Positions 1-9,520 of a stretch of DNA of 64,000 bases are shown piece by piece; position 1 is the first letter of the stretch; every line of letters begins with the position of its first letter. The notes beneath the pieces were generated by a model. The model did no database searches. It was given only the letters and a program-made list of their open reading frames with translations, and was not told the origin of the DNA. The DNA is from Streptomyces sp. NRRL S-1022. GTDB taxonomy: Bacteria > Actinomycetota > Actinomycetes > Streptomycetales > Streptomycetaceae. The stretch lies in contig NZ_JOIU01000012.1 in assembly GCF_000720135.1 (NCBI RefSeq), forward strand, positions 248,001 to 312,000, read 5' to 3'. Position numbers and translations under genes: made by a program.

Positions 1-1593
1 CGAAGACCTGCTCGCTGACGAACGGGTAGTTCGGCGCCTCGACGTAGCCCGCGCCGGCCAGCGCGCGGCCGACCCGGCGGTGCAGCCGCTGACGGTCCGT
101 GAGGCCGCGGCCCGAGGGGGGCTTGGGCAGCGTGGAGGGCAGGTTCTCGTAGCCCTCCAGCCGGATGACCTCTTCGGCGAGGTCGTTCGGGTCGACCAGG
201 TCGGGCCGCCAGGACGGGACGGTGACGATCAGTTCGTCCTGCCCGTACACGTCGCAGCCGACCTGCTGGAGGCGGCGGACGACCGTCTCACGGCCGAACC
301 CGACGCCCGCCACCTTGTCCGGGTGGTCGGCCGGGACGGTGATGGTGTGCGGGGCCGACGGCGCGATGATCTCGGTGACACCGGCCTCCGCCGTGCCCCC
401 GGCGAGCAGGACCAGCAGGTCCACGGTGCGCTGCGCGGCGGCCGCGGCGGCCTGCGGGTCGACGCCGCGCTCGAAGCGGCGGGACGCCTCGGACAGCAGC
501 TTGTGGCGGCGGGCCGTACGGGCGATCGAGACGGCGTCGAAATGAGCGGCCTCGATGACCACGTCGGTCGTGGTCTCCGCGTCCTCGTGGTCGGCGATCT
601 CCGTGTTCGCGCCGCCCATGACACCGGCGAGGCCGATCGGGCCGCGCTCGTCGGTGATGACCAGGTCCTCGGCGTGCAGCGTGCGCTCGACGCCGTCGAG
701 GGTGACGAGCTTCTCGCCATCCTCGGCCCGGCGCACGCCGATGGTGCCCTGGACGAGCGTGCGGTCGTAGGCGTGCAGGGGCTGGCCCAGCTCCATCATC
801 ACGTAGTTCGTGACGTCGACGGCGAGCGAGATCGGCCGCATGCCGACCTTCTGCAGCCGGCGCTGGAGCCAGATCGGGGAGCGCGCCTCGGGGCTGAGAC
901 CGGTGACCGTGCGGGCGGTGAAGCGGTCGCAGCCGAACGGGTCGCCGACCTGGACCGGGTACCCGAAGGCGTTCGGGGCCGGTACGTCCAGCAGGGCGGG
1001 GTCGCGCAGCGGCAGGCCGTAGGCGATGGCGGTCTCGCGGGCGACACCGCGGATGGACAGGCAGTCGCCGCGGTTGGCGGTGACGGCGATGTCCAGGACC
1101 TCGTCGACCAGTTCGAGCAGCTCGATGGCGTCCTTGCCGACCTCGGTCTCCGGCGGCAGCACGATGATGCCGTGCGTACCGTCGTCGCCCATGCCCAGCT
1201 CGTCGCCGGAGCAGATCATGCCGTGGGACGTCCTGCCGTAGGTCTTGCGGGCGGCGATGGAGAAACCGCCGGGCAGCGTGGCACCCGGGAGGACCACGAC
1301 GACCTTGTCGCCGACGGCGAAGTTGCGGGCGCCGCAGACGATCTCCTGGGGCTCACCGGTGCCGTTGGCCTGCCCGACGTCGACCGTGCAGAAGCGGATC
1401 GGCTTCTTGAAGCCCTCCAGCTCCTCGATGGTCAGCACCTGGCCGACGACCAGCGGGCCCTTGAGGTCGGCGCCGAGCTGTTCGACGGTCTCGACCTCCA
1501 GGCCGGCCGAAATGAGCTTGGCCTGGACGTCGCGGCCGGTCTCCGTGGCCGGCAGGTCGACGTACTCCCGCAGCCAAGAAAGCGGGACCCGCA

Positions 1594-1594
<1 letters not shown>
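1..1594 (-). CDS. pheT: Phenylalanyl-tRNA synthetase beta subunit, 3' part outside window
   Basis: Beta subunit of the cytosolic alpha2-beta2 phenylalanine-tRNA ligase, which charges tRNA-Phe and edits Tyr-tRNA. Reading leftwards from 1594 the protein begins [15 protein letters not shown], the usual PheT N-terminus. It is followed by the tRNA-binding/OB region ([16 protein letters not shown] near residue 90) and the B3/B4 editing region. About 531 residues are present; the family is about 830, so the C-terminal catalytic-like and anticodon-binding parts lie beyond position 1. The ATG shares one base with the pheS stop (TGATG), so the two subunits are translationally coupled. No frameshift is seen. 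The identification is firm. Confidence 0.95.
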
Positions 1595-2802
<1,208 letters not shown>

Positions 2803-2840
2803 CTAACGGGGTGGAGGTGTACGAATGCGCCCGTGGGCCG

Positions 2841-3971
2841 CTAGGCGAGATACGCCGGGGCCGCCACGGGCAACGTAAATCGGAACTCGGCGCCGCCCTG
2901 GGGGCCGCGGCCGACGGTGATGGTGCCGCCGTGGGCCTCGACGATGCCCTTGACGATGTACAGCCCGAGGCCCGTGCCGCCGCGCTTGCTGCCCCGCCAG
3001 AAACGGGTGAAGACGCGGTTCATGGACTCCTCCGGGATGCCGGACCCCTCGTCGCTCACCGTGACCGACGTGCCGGTTTCCTCGCCCTCGCGCGGTGACG
3101 GCGTGGGCGTGACGTCAATGGTGACGGTTCCCTCGCCGTGCCGCACGGCATTTTCGATGAGGTTGCTGAGCACCTGGTCGATCTTGTCGGGGTCGGCCCA
3201 CAGCCCGGGCAGCGGCTGCTCGATGCGGAGCAGGAAGCGGTCGGCGCGCTGGCCGGCCGCCACGTAGGCCTGGATGTGCCGGGAGACGGCGGCCCCGATG
3301 TCCACGGGCTGGCGGCGCACCTCCAGCCGCCCGGAGTCGATCCGGGAGATGTCCAGCAGTTCGGCGATGAGGCGGGTGACACGGTCGGCGTCGGCGTCGA
3401 CGGTCTCCAGCATCAGCCGCTTCTGGTCGTCGGTGAAGCGTTCCCACTTGGCGAGCAGGGTGGCGGTGAAGCCCTTCACCGAGGTGAGCGGGGAGCGCAG
3501 CTCGTGGGCGACGGTGGCGATCAGCTCGGCGTGGCTGCGCTCGGTACGGCGCCGGGCCTCGGTGTCCCTGAGGCAGACGACCACGCTGCGCACCGGCCCC
3601 AGCGGCTCGTCGCGCACGTAGCGGGCGGTGACGAGCACCTCACGGCCGCCCGGCAGCAGCAGGTTGCGCTCCGGCTGCCGGACCCGGATGGCGAGGCCGC
3701 CGTAGGGATCGGTGAGCTGCCACCAGCGGCGCCCCTCCAGGTCCTCCAGGGGCAGCGCCTGCTCCAGGGACCGCCCGAGGGCGTCGGCGGGCCGTACCGC
3801 GGTGATGCGCGCGGCGGCGGCGTTGAAGCAGGTCACCCGGCCGTGCTCGTCGGCGATGACGAGGCCGTCGGGCAGCTGGTCGGGATCGACGCCGGCGCCG
3901 GCGTACGGGAGCGCGGGCGCGCGCCGCGCGTCCCGTCCCTCCGGCGCGGTGCTCGTGCCGGCCACACTCAT
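2841..3971 (-). CDS. Soluble PAS-domain sensor histidine kinase (orphan)
   Basis: Two-component histidine kinase, 376 aa, with no membrane segment, so it acts in the cytoplasm. Domains: a PAS domain at about residues 30-135 (PDGLVIADEHGRVTCFNAAA), then HisKA with the phospho-acceptor His in VAHELRSPLTSVKG (about 156), then HATPase_c with the N box (NLIENAVRHG), G1 box (DEGSGIP) and G2 box (GTGLGLYIVKG). All catalytic boxes are intact. No response regulator is adjacent, so its partner is unknown. It lies between pheS and the TrmH methyltransferase on the same strand. A TAGGGT hexamer at 4016-4021 could be its -10, and GAGAGGTGGGG precedes the ATG. Confidence 0.9.
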   Translation of the reverse strand: MSVAGTSTAPEGRDARRAPALPYAGAGVDPDQLPDGLVIADEHGRVTCFNAAAARITAVRPADALGRSLEQALPLEDLEGRRWWQLTDPYGGLAIRVRQPERNLLLPGGREVLVTARYVRDEPLGPVRSVVVCLRDTEARRRTERSHAELIATVAHELRSPLTSVKGFTATLLAKWERFTDDQKRLMLETVDADADRVTRLIAELLDISRIDSGRLEVRRQPVDIGAAVSRHIQAYVAAGQRADRFLLRIEQPLPGLWADPDKIDQVLSNLIENAVRHGEGTVTIDVTPTPSPREGEETGTSVTVSDEGSGIPEESMNRVFTRFWRGSKRGGTGLGLYIVKGIVEAHGGTITVGRGPQGGAEFRFTLPVAAPAYLA

Positions 3972-4021
3972 CCCCGTACCCCACCTCTCAGACGGCGCAG
4001 GGCCCCGCGCTGGTCACCCTA

Positions 4022-4882
4022 CTAGCTCTCGGTGACGGAACGGCACCCTCCGGAGGCGCGCTGTGCACGGGCCGACGCGTAGAGACATACGGCGGCGGCG
4101 GTGGCGAGGTTCAGGCTCTCGGCCTTCCCGTGGATGGGGACGCGTACGACGGCGTCGGCGAGGGCGCGGGTCTCCTCGGGCAGCCCCCAGGCCTCGTTGC
4201 CGAACACCCAGGCGGTGGGGCCGCCCATGGTGCCCTTGTCCAGTTCCTCGTCCAGGTCGCGGTCGCCGGCCCCGTCGGCGGCGAGGATGCGCACCCCGGC
4301 CTCCTGGAGCCCGGCCACGGCCCGCTCGACGGGTACCCCGACGGCGACGGGCAGGTGGAAGTGGGAGCCGACGGAGGCCCGGACGGCCTTGGGGTTGTAC
4401 AGGTCGACGGAGGCGTCGGTGAGGACCACGGCCTCGGCGCCGGCGGCGTCGGCGCAGCGCAGTACGGTGCCCGCGTTGCCGGGGTCCCGCACGTGCGCCA
4501 GCACGGCGACCAGCCTGGGCCGGGCGGCGAGGACGTCCTCGAAGGACGTGTCCAGGAACCGGCACACCCCGACCAGCCCCTGCGGGGTCACGGTGGTGGA
4601 GATGTCGGCGATGACCTCCTCGGAGGCCAGGTGCACCCGGGCACCGGCGTCCCGTGCGGCCCCGATGATGTCGGCGTAGCGTTCCGCGGCCTCGACGGTG
4701 GCGAAGACCTCGACCAGCGTCGCCTGTCCCCCGGCCCGGTGCCCGGCAGCCTCCCGCACGGCCTGCGGCCCCTCGGCCAGGAACAGCCGGTCCCTGCCCC
4801 GGAAGTTCCGCTTGGCGAGCCGCCGGGCGGCGGAGACACGGGCGGACCGGGGGGAGATGAGCTCAGGGGAGACGGGGGGCAT
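4022..4882 (-). CDS. TrmH/SpoU-family RNA 2'-O-methyltransferase
   Basis: SPOUT (alpha/beta-knot) RNA ribose methyltransferase, 286 aa. The N-terminal part (RLAKRNFRGRDRLFLAEG, then QAVREA) is the substrate-binding domain typical of TrmH-type enzymes. The knot carries the three SpoU motifs: NAGTVLRCADAAGAEAVVL (motif 1), WVFGNEAWGLP (motif 2) and SLNLATAAAVCLYA (motif 3). ATG 4882 (MPPVSPELISPRS) fits the family; the open frame further upstream runs into a repeat-like intergenic sequence. In Streptomyces this gene sits between the PAS kinase and rplT, as here. The exact target (rRNA or tRNA) cannot be told from sequence. Confidence 0.9.
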   Translation of the reverse strand: MPPVSPELISPRSARVSAARRLAKRNFRGRDRLFLAEGPQAVREAAGHRAGGQATLVEVFATVEAAERYADIIGAARDAGARVHLASEEVIADISTTVTPQGLVGVCRFLDTSFEDVLAARPRLVAVLAHVRDPGNAGTVLRCADAAGAEAVVLTDASVDLYNPKAVRASVGSHFHLPVAVGVPVERAVAGLQEAGVRILAADGAGDRDLDEELDKGTMGGPTAWVFGNEAWGLPEETRALADAVVRVPIHGKAESLNLATAAAVCLYASARAQRASGGCRSVTES

Positions 4883-4905
4883 CCTCGTACCTTCGGAAAC
4901 TTGTG

Positions 4906-5000
4906 GCGCCCCCGGAGGGGCGCGGGGCTCTGTCGGTATGCGGCTCCGCCGCGTGAGCGCGGGCAGCCACGACGGACCCGCGGCCGAACGACGTGCGGTG
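4906..5000. repeat. Streptomyces-type dispersed intergenic repeat (GC-rich palindromic element)
   Basis: The gap between the methyltransferase and rplT starts with a 7-bp hairpin (GCGCCCC-CGGA-GGGGCGC, 4906-4923). A GC-rich segment containing GCGGCTCCGCCGCGTG then follows. From memory this string resembles a short repeat scattered between genes in many Streptomyces genomes. Only one copy occurs in this window, so the repeat status rests on recall and not on a comparison made here. Its job is unknown; it may act as a REP-like 3' mRNA stabiliser or terminator. Confidence 0.4.
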
Positions 5001-5012
5001 GGCCCCAACGAC

Positions 5013-5045
5013 AGGACCCGCAAGCCATGACAGCCTGCGGGTCCT
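5013..5045 (-). terminator. Hairpin terminator after rplT
   Basis: Perfect 10-bp inverted repeat AGGACCCGCA (5013-5022) and TGCGGGTCCT (5036-5045) with a 13-nt loop. It lies 32 bp downstream of the rplT stop. There is no good U-tract, as is common for Streptomyces terminators. Confidence 0.7.
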
Positions 5046-5077
5046 CCAGTGAGCGTCGGCTCAGAGCCAGCGCGGCG

Positions 5078-5461
5078 TCACGCGGCCTTGGGGGCGTTGA
5101 CGTCCGACGGCAGCGCCTTCTGCGCGACCTCGACGAGCGCCGCGAAGGCGTTCGCGTCGTTCACGGCCAGCTCGGCCAGGATCTTGCGGTCGACCTCGAC
5201 GTTCGCGGCCTTCAGACCCTGGATGAAGCGGTTGTAGGTGATGCCGTTGGCGCGGGCAGCGGCGTTGATGCGCTGGATCCACAGCTGACGGAAGTCGCCC
5301 TTGCGCTTCTTGCGGTCGTTGTAGTTGTAGACCAGCGAGTGGGTGACCTGCTCCTTGGCCTTGCGGTACAGGCGCGAACGCTGACCGCGGTAGCCGGAGG
5401 CCTGCTCGAGGATCGCCCGGCGCTTCTTGTGGGCGTTGACTGCCCGCTTGACGCGTGCCAC
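5078..5461 (-). CDS. rplT: 50S ribosomal protein L20
   Basis: Large-subunit ribosomal protein L20, 127 aa, an early assembly protein that binds 23S rRNA. The sequence opens [20 protein letters not shown], with the basic N-terminal tail and the family block [18 protein letters not shown]. Length is normal. It is the last gene of the infC-rpmI-rplT operon, 97 bp after rpmI, with a hairpin terminator behind it. In several bacteria L20 represses its own operon through the leader or the infC-rpmI spacer; both regions hold hairpins here. Confidence 0.98.
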   Translation of the reverse strand: MARVKRAVNAHKKRRAILEQASGYRGQRSRLYRKAKEQVTHSLVYNYNDRKKRKGDFRQLWIQRINAAARANGITYNRFIQGLKAANVEVDRKILAELAVNDANAFAALVEVAQKALPSDVNAPKAA

Positions 5462-5558
5462 TTGTTAACTCCTTGTAGCGGGGTCGTGGTGGTCTTCACA
5501 CGACCCGGAAACGATTCGGTCCCGGTCCAGACGTACGGCGCTCAGGCGGCGCCGCGCG

Positions 5559-5753
5559 TCACTTGCCGAGAAGCTTCTTGATCTTCGCGGCGTCGCCCGG
5601 GGCCATCTCGGCGTTGCCGGTGAGGCGACGCGTGACGCGGGACGACTTGTGCTCGAGCAGGTGGCGCTTGCCGGCGCGCTCACGGAGCACCTTGCCGGAG
5701 CCGGTGACCTTGAAGCGCTTGCTGGCACCGCTGTGCGACTTGTTCTTCGGCAT
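5559..5753 (-). CDS. rpmI: 50S ribosomal protein L35
   Basis: Ribosomal protein L35, 64 aa. It begins [20 protein letters not shown] and ends KIKKLLGK, both diagnostic. The ATG at 5753 is chosen over a longer frame because the preceding residues are spacer sequence and GAGGAGAGAACGGCGCT precedes the ATG. It is the middle gene of the infC-rpmI-rplT operon. Confidence 0.97.
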   Translation of the reverse strand: MPKNKSHSGASKRFKVTGSGKVLRERAGKRHLLEHKSSRVTRRLTGNAEMAPGDAAKIKKLLGK

Positions 5754-5779
5754 AGCGCCGTTCTCTCCTCGTCGGTGGC

Positions 5780-5861
5780 GCTCCGATGCCCGGTCGTGGA
5801 AAACCGGGCACGGTGGAGCGTCGCTCTTCTTTCGGTTACATCCTCGGGGACGTACGTCCCC
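5780..5861 (-). promoter_or_regulatory. Two hairpins in the infC-rpmI spacer
   Basis: Two stem-loops fill the spacer. Just behind the infC stop, GGGGACGTACGTCCCC (5846-5861) is a perfect 16-bp palindrome. Nearer rpmI, GCTCC/GGAGC outer arms and GCCCGGT/ACCGGGC inner arms (5780-5819) form a two-part stem, ending about 27 nt before the rpmI ATG. In E. coli and Bacillus the L20 repressor binds RNA structures in the infC-rpmI leader regions. A role in L20 feedback is inferred, not shown. An RNase processing site is the alternative. Confidence 0.5.
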
Positions 5862-5866
5862 CGGGA

Positions 5867-6532
5867 TCACGCCTCGGCGGGAGCCTCGGCAGGGGCCTCG
5901 TCGTGGCCCTCGGCGTTCACAGCGTCCGGGTCCGCGGCGTTCTGCGACTTACCGGGGTTCGCCTTCGCTTCGGCCTTGCGGGCTTCCTGCGCCTGGCGGG
6001 CCTCGGCCATCGCCTCGGTCTTCTTCTTGTGCGGACCGAGGACCATGATCATGTTTCGGCCGTCCTGCTTCGGGTTCGACTCGACGAAACCGAGGTCCTG
6101 GACGTCCTCCGCAAGCCGCTGCAGCAGTCGGTAGCCCAGCTCGGGGCGGGACTGCTCACGGCCACGGAACATGATCGTGATCTTGACCTTGTCGCCCTGC
6201 TTGAGGAACCGGACGACGTGACCCTTCTTGGTGTCATAGTCGTGCGGGTCGATCTTCGGCCGGAGCTTCATCTCCTTGATGACCGTGTGCGCCTGGTTCT
6301 TGCGCGCCTCACGGGCCTTCATGGCCGACTCGTACTTGAACTTCCCGTAGTCCATGAGCTTGCACACGGGCGGACGGGCGTTCGCCGCGACCTCGACCAG
6401 GTCCAGGTCGTACTCCTGCGCAAGCTCCAGTGCCTTAGCGAGCGGGACGATGCCCACCTGCTCGCCACTGGGACCGACAAGTCGCACCTCGGGAACGCGA
6501 ATCCGGTCGTTGATGCGGGGCTCGGCGCTGAT
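5867..6532 (-). CDS. infC: Translation initiation factor IF-3, with ATC start
   Basis: Initiation factor 3, 221 aa from the proposed start; it binds the 30S subunit and checks start-codon fidelity. It has the N-domain ([19 protein letters not shown]), the linker and the C-domain ([16 protein letters not shown], then [12 protein letters not shown]), plus an acidic Ala-rich tail typical of actinobacteria. The start is placed at ATC 6532-6530. A strong GAGGAGG (6543-6537) stands 4 nt before it, while the only upstream ATG (6556) would put that Shine-Dalgarno inside the coding sequence, encoding Arg-Gly-Gly. Non-canonical AUU/AUC/AUA starts in infC are known to give IF-3 autoregulation. If the ATG is used instead, the protein is 229 aa. 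Confidence 0.95.
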   Translation of the reverse strand: MSAEPRINDRIRVPEVRLVGPSGEQVGIVPLAKALELAQEYDLDLVEVAANARPPVCKLMDYGKFKYESAMKAREARKNQAHTVIKEMKLRPKIDPHDYDTKKGHVVRFLKQGDKVKITIMFRGREQSRPELGYRLLQRLAEDVQDLGFVESNPKQDGRNMIMVLGPHKKKTEAMAEARQAQEARKAEAKANPGKSQNAADPDAVNAEGHDEAPAEAPAEA

Positions 6533-6536
6533 GGAT

Positions 6537-6543
6537 CCTCCTC
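6537..6543 (-). promoter_or_regulatory. Shine-Dalgarno that sets the infC ATC start
   Basis: GAGGAGG on the minus strand, 4 nt from ATC 6532. It is the strongest ribosome-binding site near the 5' end of infC and cannot serve the upstream ATG at 6556, because it lies inside that frame. Confidence 0.75.
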
Positions 6544-6616
6544 GGTAGCACCACACGGCGGTCTGGCGGACAGCCGCGTAACGTCTCTTTTCTGAGACCT
6601 AACCGCGCCGAAGCAC

Positions 6617-6647
6617 AAAAAATGCCCCGGCCGATCACATGCGGGGC
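6617..6647 (-). terminator. Intrinsic terminator in the infC leader
   Basis: 6-bp GC stem, 12-nt loop and a run of six U. It is one of only two clear U-tract terminators I found in the window; most others are plain GC hairpins. Confidence 0.7.
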
Positions 6648-6881
6648 TCCAAGCACTACCGGAGCACCGCCGCGATACCGCGGGGCGCGCTTTCGGGCGA
6701 CTCCATCGTCCGTACGGAACGATGGTGGCCGCCTGACCGGGTGACCCGCCGTCCCGGGGACGGTCAGGTGGGAGATCGGAGCCTCCACTTGTGGGCCGGG
6801 CACATAGGTCCGGCCGGTCGTCCTTCACATTAGCAGGATCGCCTGACAAGGGCTAATTGAGGGCCGCCGGACCCGACCACC

Positions 6882-6887
6882 TATGGT
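6882..6887 (+). promoter_or_regulatory. -10 element of a probable leaderless promoter
   Basis: TATGGT fits the TANNNT -10 pattern and ends 7 nt before the ATG at 6895, so transcription would start at or next to the start codon. No Shine-Dalgarno is present. TTGAGG lies about 19 bp upstream as a weak -35. Confidence 0.5.
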
Positions 6888-6894
6888 GTGGGAC

Positions 6895-7260
6895 ATGAGT
6901 GACACCCCTGCCGGGCCTTCCGAGGCTCCCGACTTCGACGCGATGACCCGCGACATCGCCGAGGTCCCCGCCGTCGAGGTGATCGTGACGGTCGCCGTCA
7001 ACCTGATGAGCGCCGCCGCCGTGAAGCTCGGGCTGAGCGAGGAGGGCGACAAGTACAAGGACCTGGACGAGGCCCGCAAGCTGATCACCGGGCTCGCCGG
7101 CCTGCTGGACGCGAGCGCGACCGAGATCAGCTCCTTCCACGCGGCCCCGCTGCGCGACGGCCTGAAGTCGCTGCAGCTGGCCTTCCGCGAGGCGTCCGTC
7201 GTCCCGGACGAGCCGGGCCACGGCCCGGGCGAGAAGTACACCGGGCCCGTCTACGGCTGA
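6895..7260 (+). CDS. DUF1844 conserved protein
   Basis: Small conserved actinobacterial protein of 121 aa with a DUF1844 domain; the function is unknown. The core (AVEVIVTVAVNLMSAAAVKLG, then DEARKLITGLAGLLD) is predicted to be helical and soluble. It lies divergent from infC, as in other Streptomyces. ATG 6895 is preferred over ATG 6883 because the latter overlaps the apparent -10 box. Its stop is only 9 bp from the converging SseB-domain gene. Confidence 0.8.
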   Translation: MSDTPAGPSEAPDFDAMTRDIAEVPAVEVIVTVAVNLMSAAAVKLGLSEEGDKYKDLDEARKLITGLAGLLDASATEISSFHAAPLRDGLKSLQLAFREASVVPDEPGHGPGEKYTGPVYG

Positions 7261-7269
7261 CCCGCTCCC

Positions 7270-8001
7270 TCACTCCTTCACGTACAAGGGCTCGCCCGGA
7301 GGCGTGGTCCCGGCCGGCAGCAGTGCCAGGTCGAGGCCGCGCACCAGGCGGGCCCGCAGTGTCTCGTCGGCGGCCAGCCGCTCGGCGACCGCGCGGGCGG
7401 CCTCGGCGGGCGGCACGGCCGGGTCGAGGACGAGGGCGAGGGTGCCGTCGGCCCGTCCGGGCCCGAGGTGGGCGCGCAGCACGGCGGGCTCCGCCGCCAC
7501 CGCCGTCCGGACGGCCGCCACCACGGCGGGGTCGGCGAGCGGGTCGGTGCTGGTGCGGCCCTCGGCGAGGGCGAGCAGCGCCGGGCCGGTCAGCTCGAAC
7601 GGCACCGGTCCGGCGAGGTCGAGCACGACCGTGTCGGCCTTCTCGTGCGCGGCGGCCTGGAGCGCCTGGTGCAGGGGGACGGCGACGGGCCGGGCGGCCG
7701 GGTCCCAGCGGGCCAGGGAGTCCGTGGAGGTGAAGGCGGGCAGCGCGGTGCGGCCGCCGGCCTTGAGGGTGGGTACGGCCATGTCGCTGGTCTTCTCGCG
7801 GCGCAGCCCGTTCTCGTCCTCCTCCACCTCGCCGAGCACGGCGACGACGGGGACCAGCAGGCGGGCGCCCTTGAGCGCCTCCAGGACCGGTCCGAGAGCG
7901 CTGCGGTCCTCGGCCCAGGCGGCGAGCGCGGCGCTCAGCCGGGGGTCGGCGGAGCCGTCGTCGTCGGAGAAGCCGGGGTCGGGGATGTTCTTGTTCGCCA
8001 C
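7270..8001 (-). CDS. SseB-domain protein
   Basis: SseB-family protein of about 243 aa, found widely in actinobacteria without a settled role. The N-terminus reads VANKNIPDPGFSDDDGSADP. The SseB block has LLVPVVAVLGEVEEDENGLR and KTSDMAVPTLKAGGRTALPA, followed by FTSTDSL. It is cytoplasmic with no membrane segments. GTG 8001 is chosen because the protein becomes recognisable there; GTG 8073, with GGGAG ahead of it, would add 24 residues and cannot be excluded. It converges with the DUF1844 gene. Confidence 0.75.
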   Translation of the reverse strand: MANKNIPDPGFSDDDGSADPRLSAALAAWAEDRSALGPVLEALKGARLLVPVVAVLGEVEEDENGLRREKTSDMAVPTLKAGGRTALPAFTSTDSLARWDPAARPVAVPLHQALQAAAHEKADTVVLDLAGPVPFELTGPALLALAEGRTSTDPLADPAVVAAVRTAVAAEPAVLRAHLGPGRADGTLALVLDPAVPPAEAARAVAERLAADETLRARLVRGLDLALLPAGTTPPGEPLYVKE

Positions 8002-8359
8002 GGTCACCGACCCTATCGGGGGCGGGCCGCCGGGCTCGTGCGGGGCCACGGACGCCGGTGTCACCGCTCTCACGGGGCTCCCAGCTCTCCCTGACCCGCT
8101 TCGACGGGGCTGTGGCTGGTCGACGGCATCGGCCGGGTGACGGTGGACGGGAGCGGGTACCTGGTCGCGGTGCCGTCGAACGGCACGACGAGCCGGGCGG
8201 AGGGCATCTCCCGGGCGGAAGCGGCGGTGTCGGCGTCCGGCGCCGAGTGACCCCTGGCGTTCGGCCGTGACGGCGCGGCCGGCCCGACGCCGGGCACCTG
8301 CCGCGCGGTGCTTCGCCGCGTCACCCGGAGATCGGGTGCGTCGCCGGACAGCGGCCGGC

Positions 8360-9520
8360 TCAGCCCGGCCGTCGACGGCTGCGCCACAGGACCACGCCGG
8401 CCGCCAGGAGGACCGCGCCGGTGCCGCCGGCGAGCAGGGCCGCCCAGCCGGAGGGTCCGCTGCCGGCCCGGGGGGCGTCCGGGCCGGTGCCGAAGTACTG
8501 CTCGCCGTACGACGCGGCGCGCAGGCCCCGGGGCTCCAGGCGGGCGGCGGCTCTGAGGGCCGCCGCCGGGTCGATCATGCCGAAGCCGCGGGAGTCGTCC
8601 CGGCCGCCCACCGGGGCGTCCCGTGCGGTGTCCTCCAGGAGCTTCTTGATCTGGGCCGGGGCGAGGCCGGGGTGGGCCGACCTGAGCAGTGCGGCCGCGC
8701 CGGAGACGAATGCGGAGGCCGCGCTCGTGCCCCAGCCGGCGTAGTACCTGTGGTCGGGGTCGGCGATGACGACGTCGACGCCGGGCGCGCTGACGGCGGC
8801 GTACCAGCGGCGGGTGGAGAAGCCGGCGCGGGTGCCGTACTTGTCGACGGCGGTGGCGGCGATGACGCCCGGGTAGGCGGCCGGGTAGGAGACGTGGTCG
8901 CCCTTGTCGCCGCCGTTGCCCGCGGAGGCGACCACGACCACGCCCTTCTTCAGGGCGTACTGCACCGCCTCGTCCTCGCTGGGCTCGGGGTGCGCGGAGT
9001 CGGAGTCGTCGCCGAGGGAGAGGTTGATGACGTCGGCGCCGTGGTCGGCGGCCCAGCGGATGCCGTCGGCGAGGGCGTTGCCGCGGGTGGTACGGGCCTT
9101 GGCGCGGGCGGGGTCGCCGTCCTCCAGGATCACCCGGACGGGCAGGATCCGCGCCTGCGGGGCGACGCCCATGACGCCCTCGGTGCCACCGGTGCCGTGG
9201 CCGTGCCCGGCGATGATCCCGGCCATGGCGGTGCCGTGCCGGGCCCAGGTGCGGTCGCCGGGCCCGGCACCGAAGCCGATCATGTCCTTGGCGGCCAGGA
9301 CGTTGCCTGCCAGGTCCGGGTGGTCGGCCTCGACGCCGGTGTCCAGGACGGCGACGGTGACACCGCGGCCCTTGGTGGTCCGCCAGACCTCGTCCAGGTG
9401 GAGGGCGGACAGGCCCCACTGCTGGGCGCGGATGCCGTCGGCGTGCGCGGTGGCGGACGGCAGCAGGGCGAGGGAGCCGGCCAGCAGCAGGCTCGCCACC
9501 GCTTGGGAAAGAGGCTTCAT
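8360..9520 (-). CDS. mycP: Mycosin-type S8 serine protease (type VII secretion associated)
   Basis: Membrane-anchored subtilisin of 386 aa. It has a signal peptide ([20 protein letters not shown], then an Ala-His-Ala cleavage region), the S8 catalytic triad (Asp in VAVLDTGVEADHPDL, His in ARHGTAMAGIIAGHG, Ser in WGTSAASAFVSGAAALL) and a C-terminal transmembrane helix (LLAGGTGAVLLAAGVVLWR) followed by basic residues. This is the mycosin layout. Its ATG overlaps the upstream stop by 4 bp (ATGA), so it is translationally coupled to the Pro-rich membrane protein. No EccC, EccD or WXG100 gene is in the window, so the link to type VII secretion rests on family only. Confidence 0.85.
   Translation of the reverse strand: MKPLSQAVASLLLAGSLALLPSATAHADGIRAQQWGLSALHLDEVWRTTKGRGVTVAVLDTGVEADHPDLAGNVLAAKDMIGFGAGPGDRTWARHGTAMAGIIAGHGHGTGGTEGVMGVAPQARILPVRVILEDGDPARAKARTTRGNALADGIRWAADHGADVINLSLGDDSDSAHPEPSEDEAVQYALKKGVVVVASAGNGGDKGDHVSYPAAYPGVIAATAVDKYGTRAGFSTRRWYAAVSAPGVDVVIADPDHRYYAGWGTSAASAFVSGAAALLRSAHPGLAPAQIKKLLEDTARDAPVGGRDDSRGFGMIDPAAALRAAARLEPRGLRAASYGEQYFGTGPDAPRAGSGPSGWAALLAGGTGAVLLAAGVVLWRSRRRPG

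Larger units (their letters stand above)
6533..6893 (-). promoter_or_regulatory. infC operon leader with internal terminator hairpin (candidate attenuator)
   Basis: The divergent gap before infC is about 360 bp. On the minus strand a stem GCCCCG/CGGGGC (6647-6642 with 6629-6624) with a 12-nt loop is followed at once by ATTTTTT (6623-6617), a classic intrinsic terminator. It lies about 85 nt upstream of the infC start, pointing toward the operon. A terminator inside its own leader implies regulated read-through. In Bacillus the same operon is controlled by L20-dependent attenuation. I saw no pairing that obviously forms the anti-terminator, and the exact promoter is not resolved. Confidence 0.6.
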
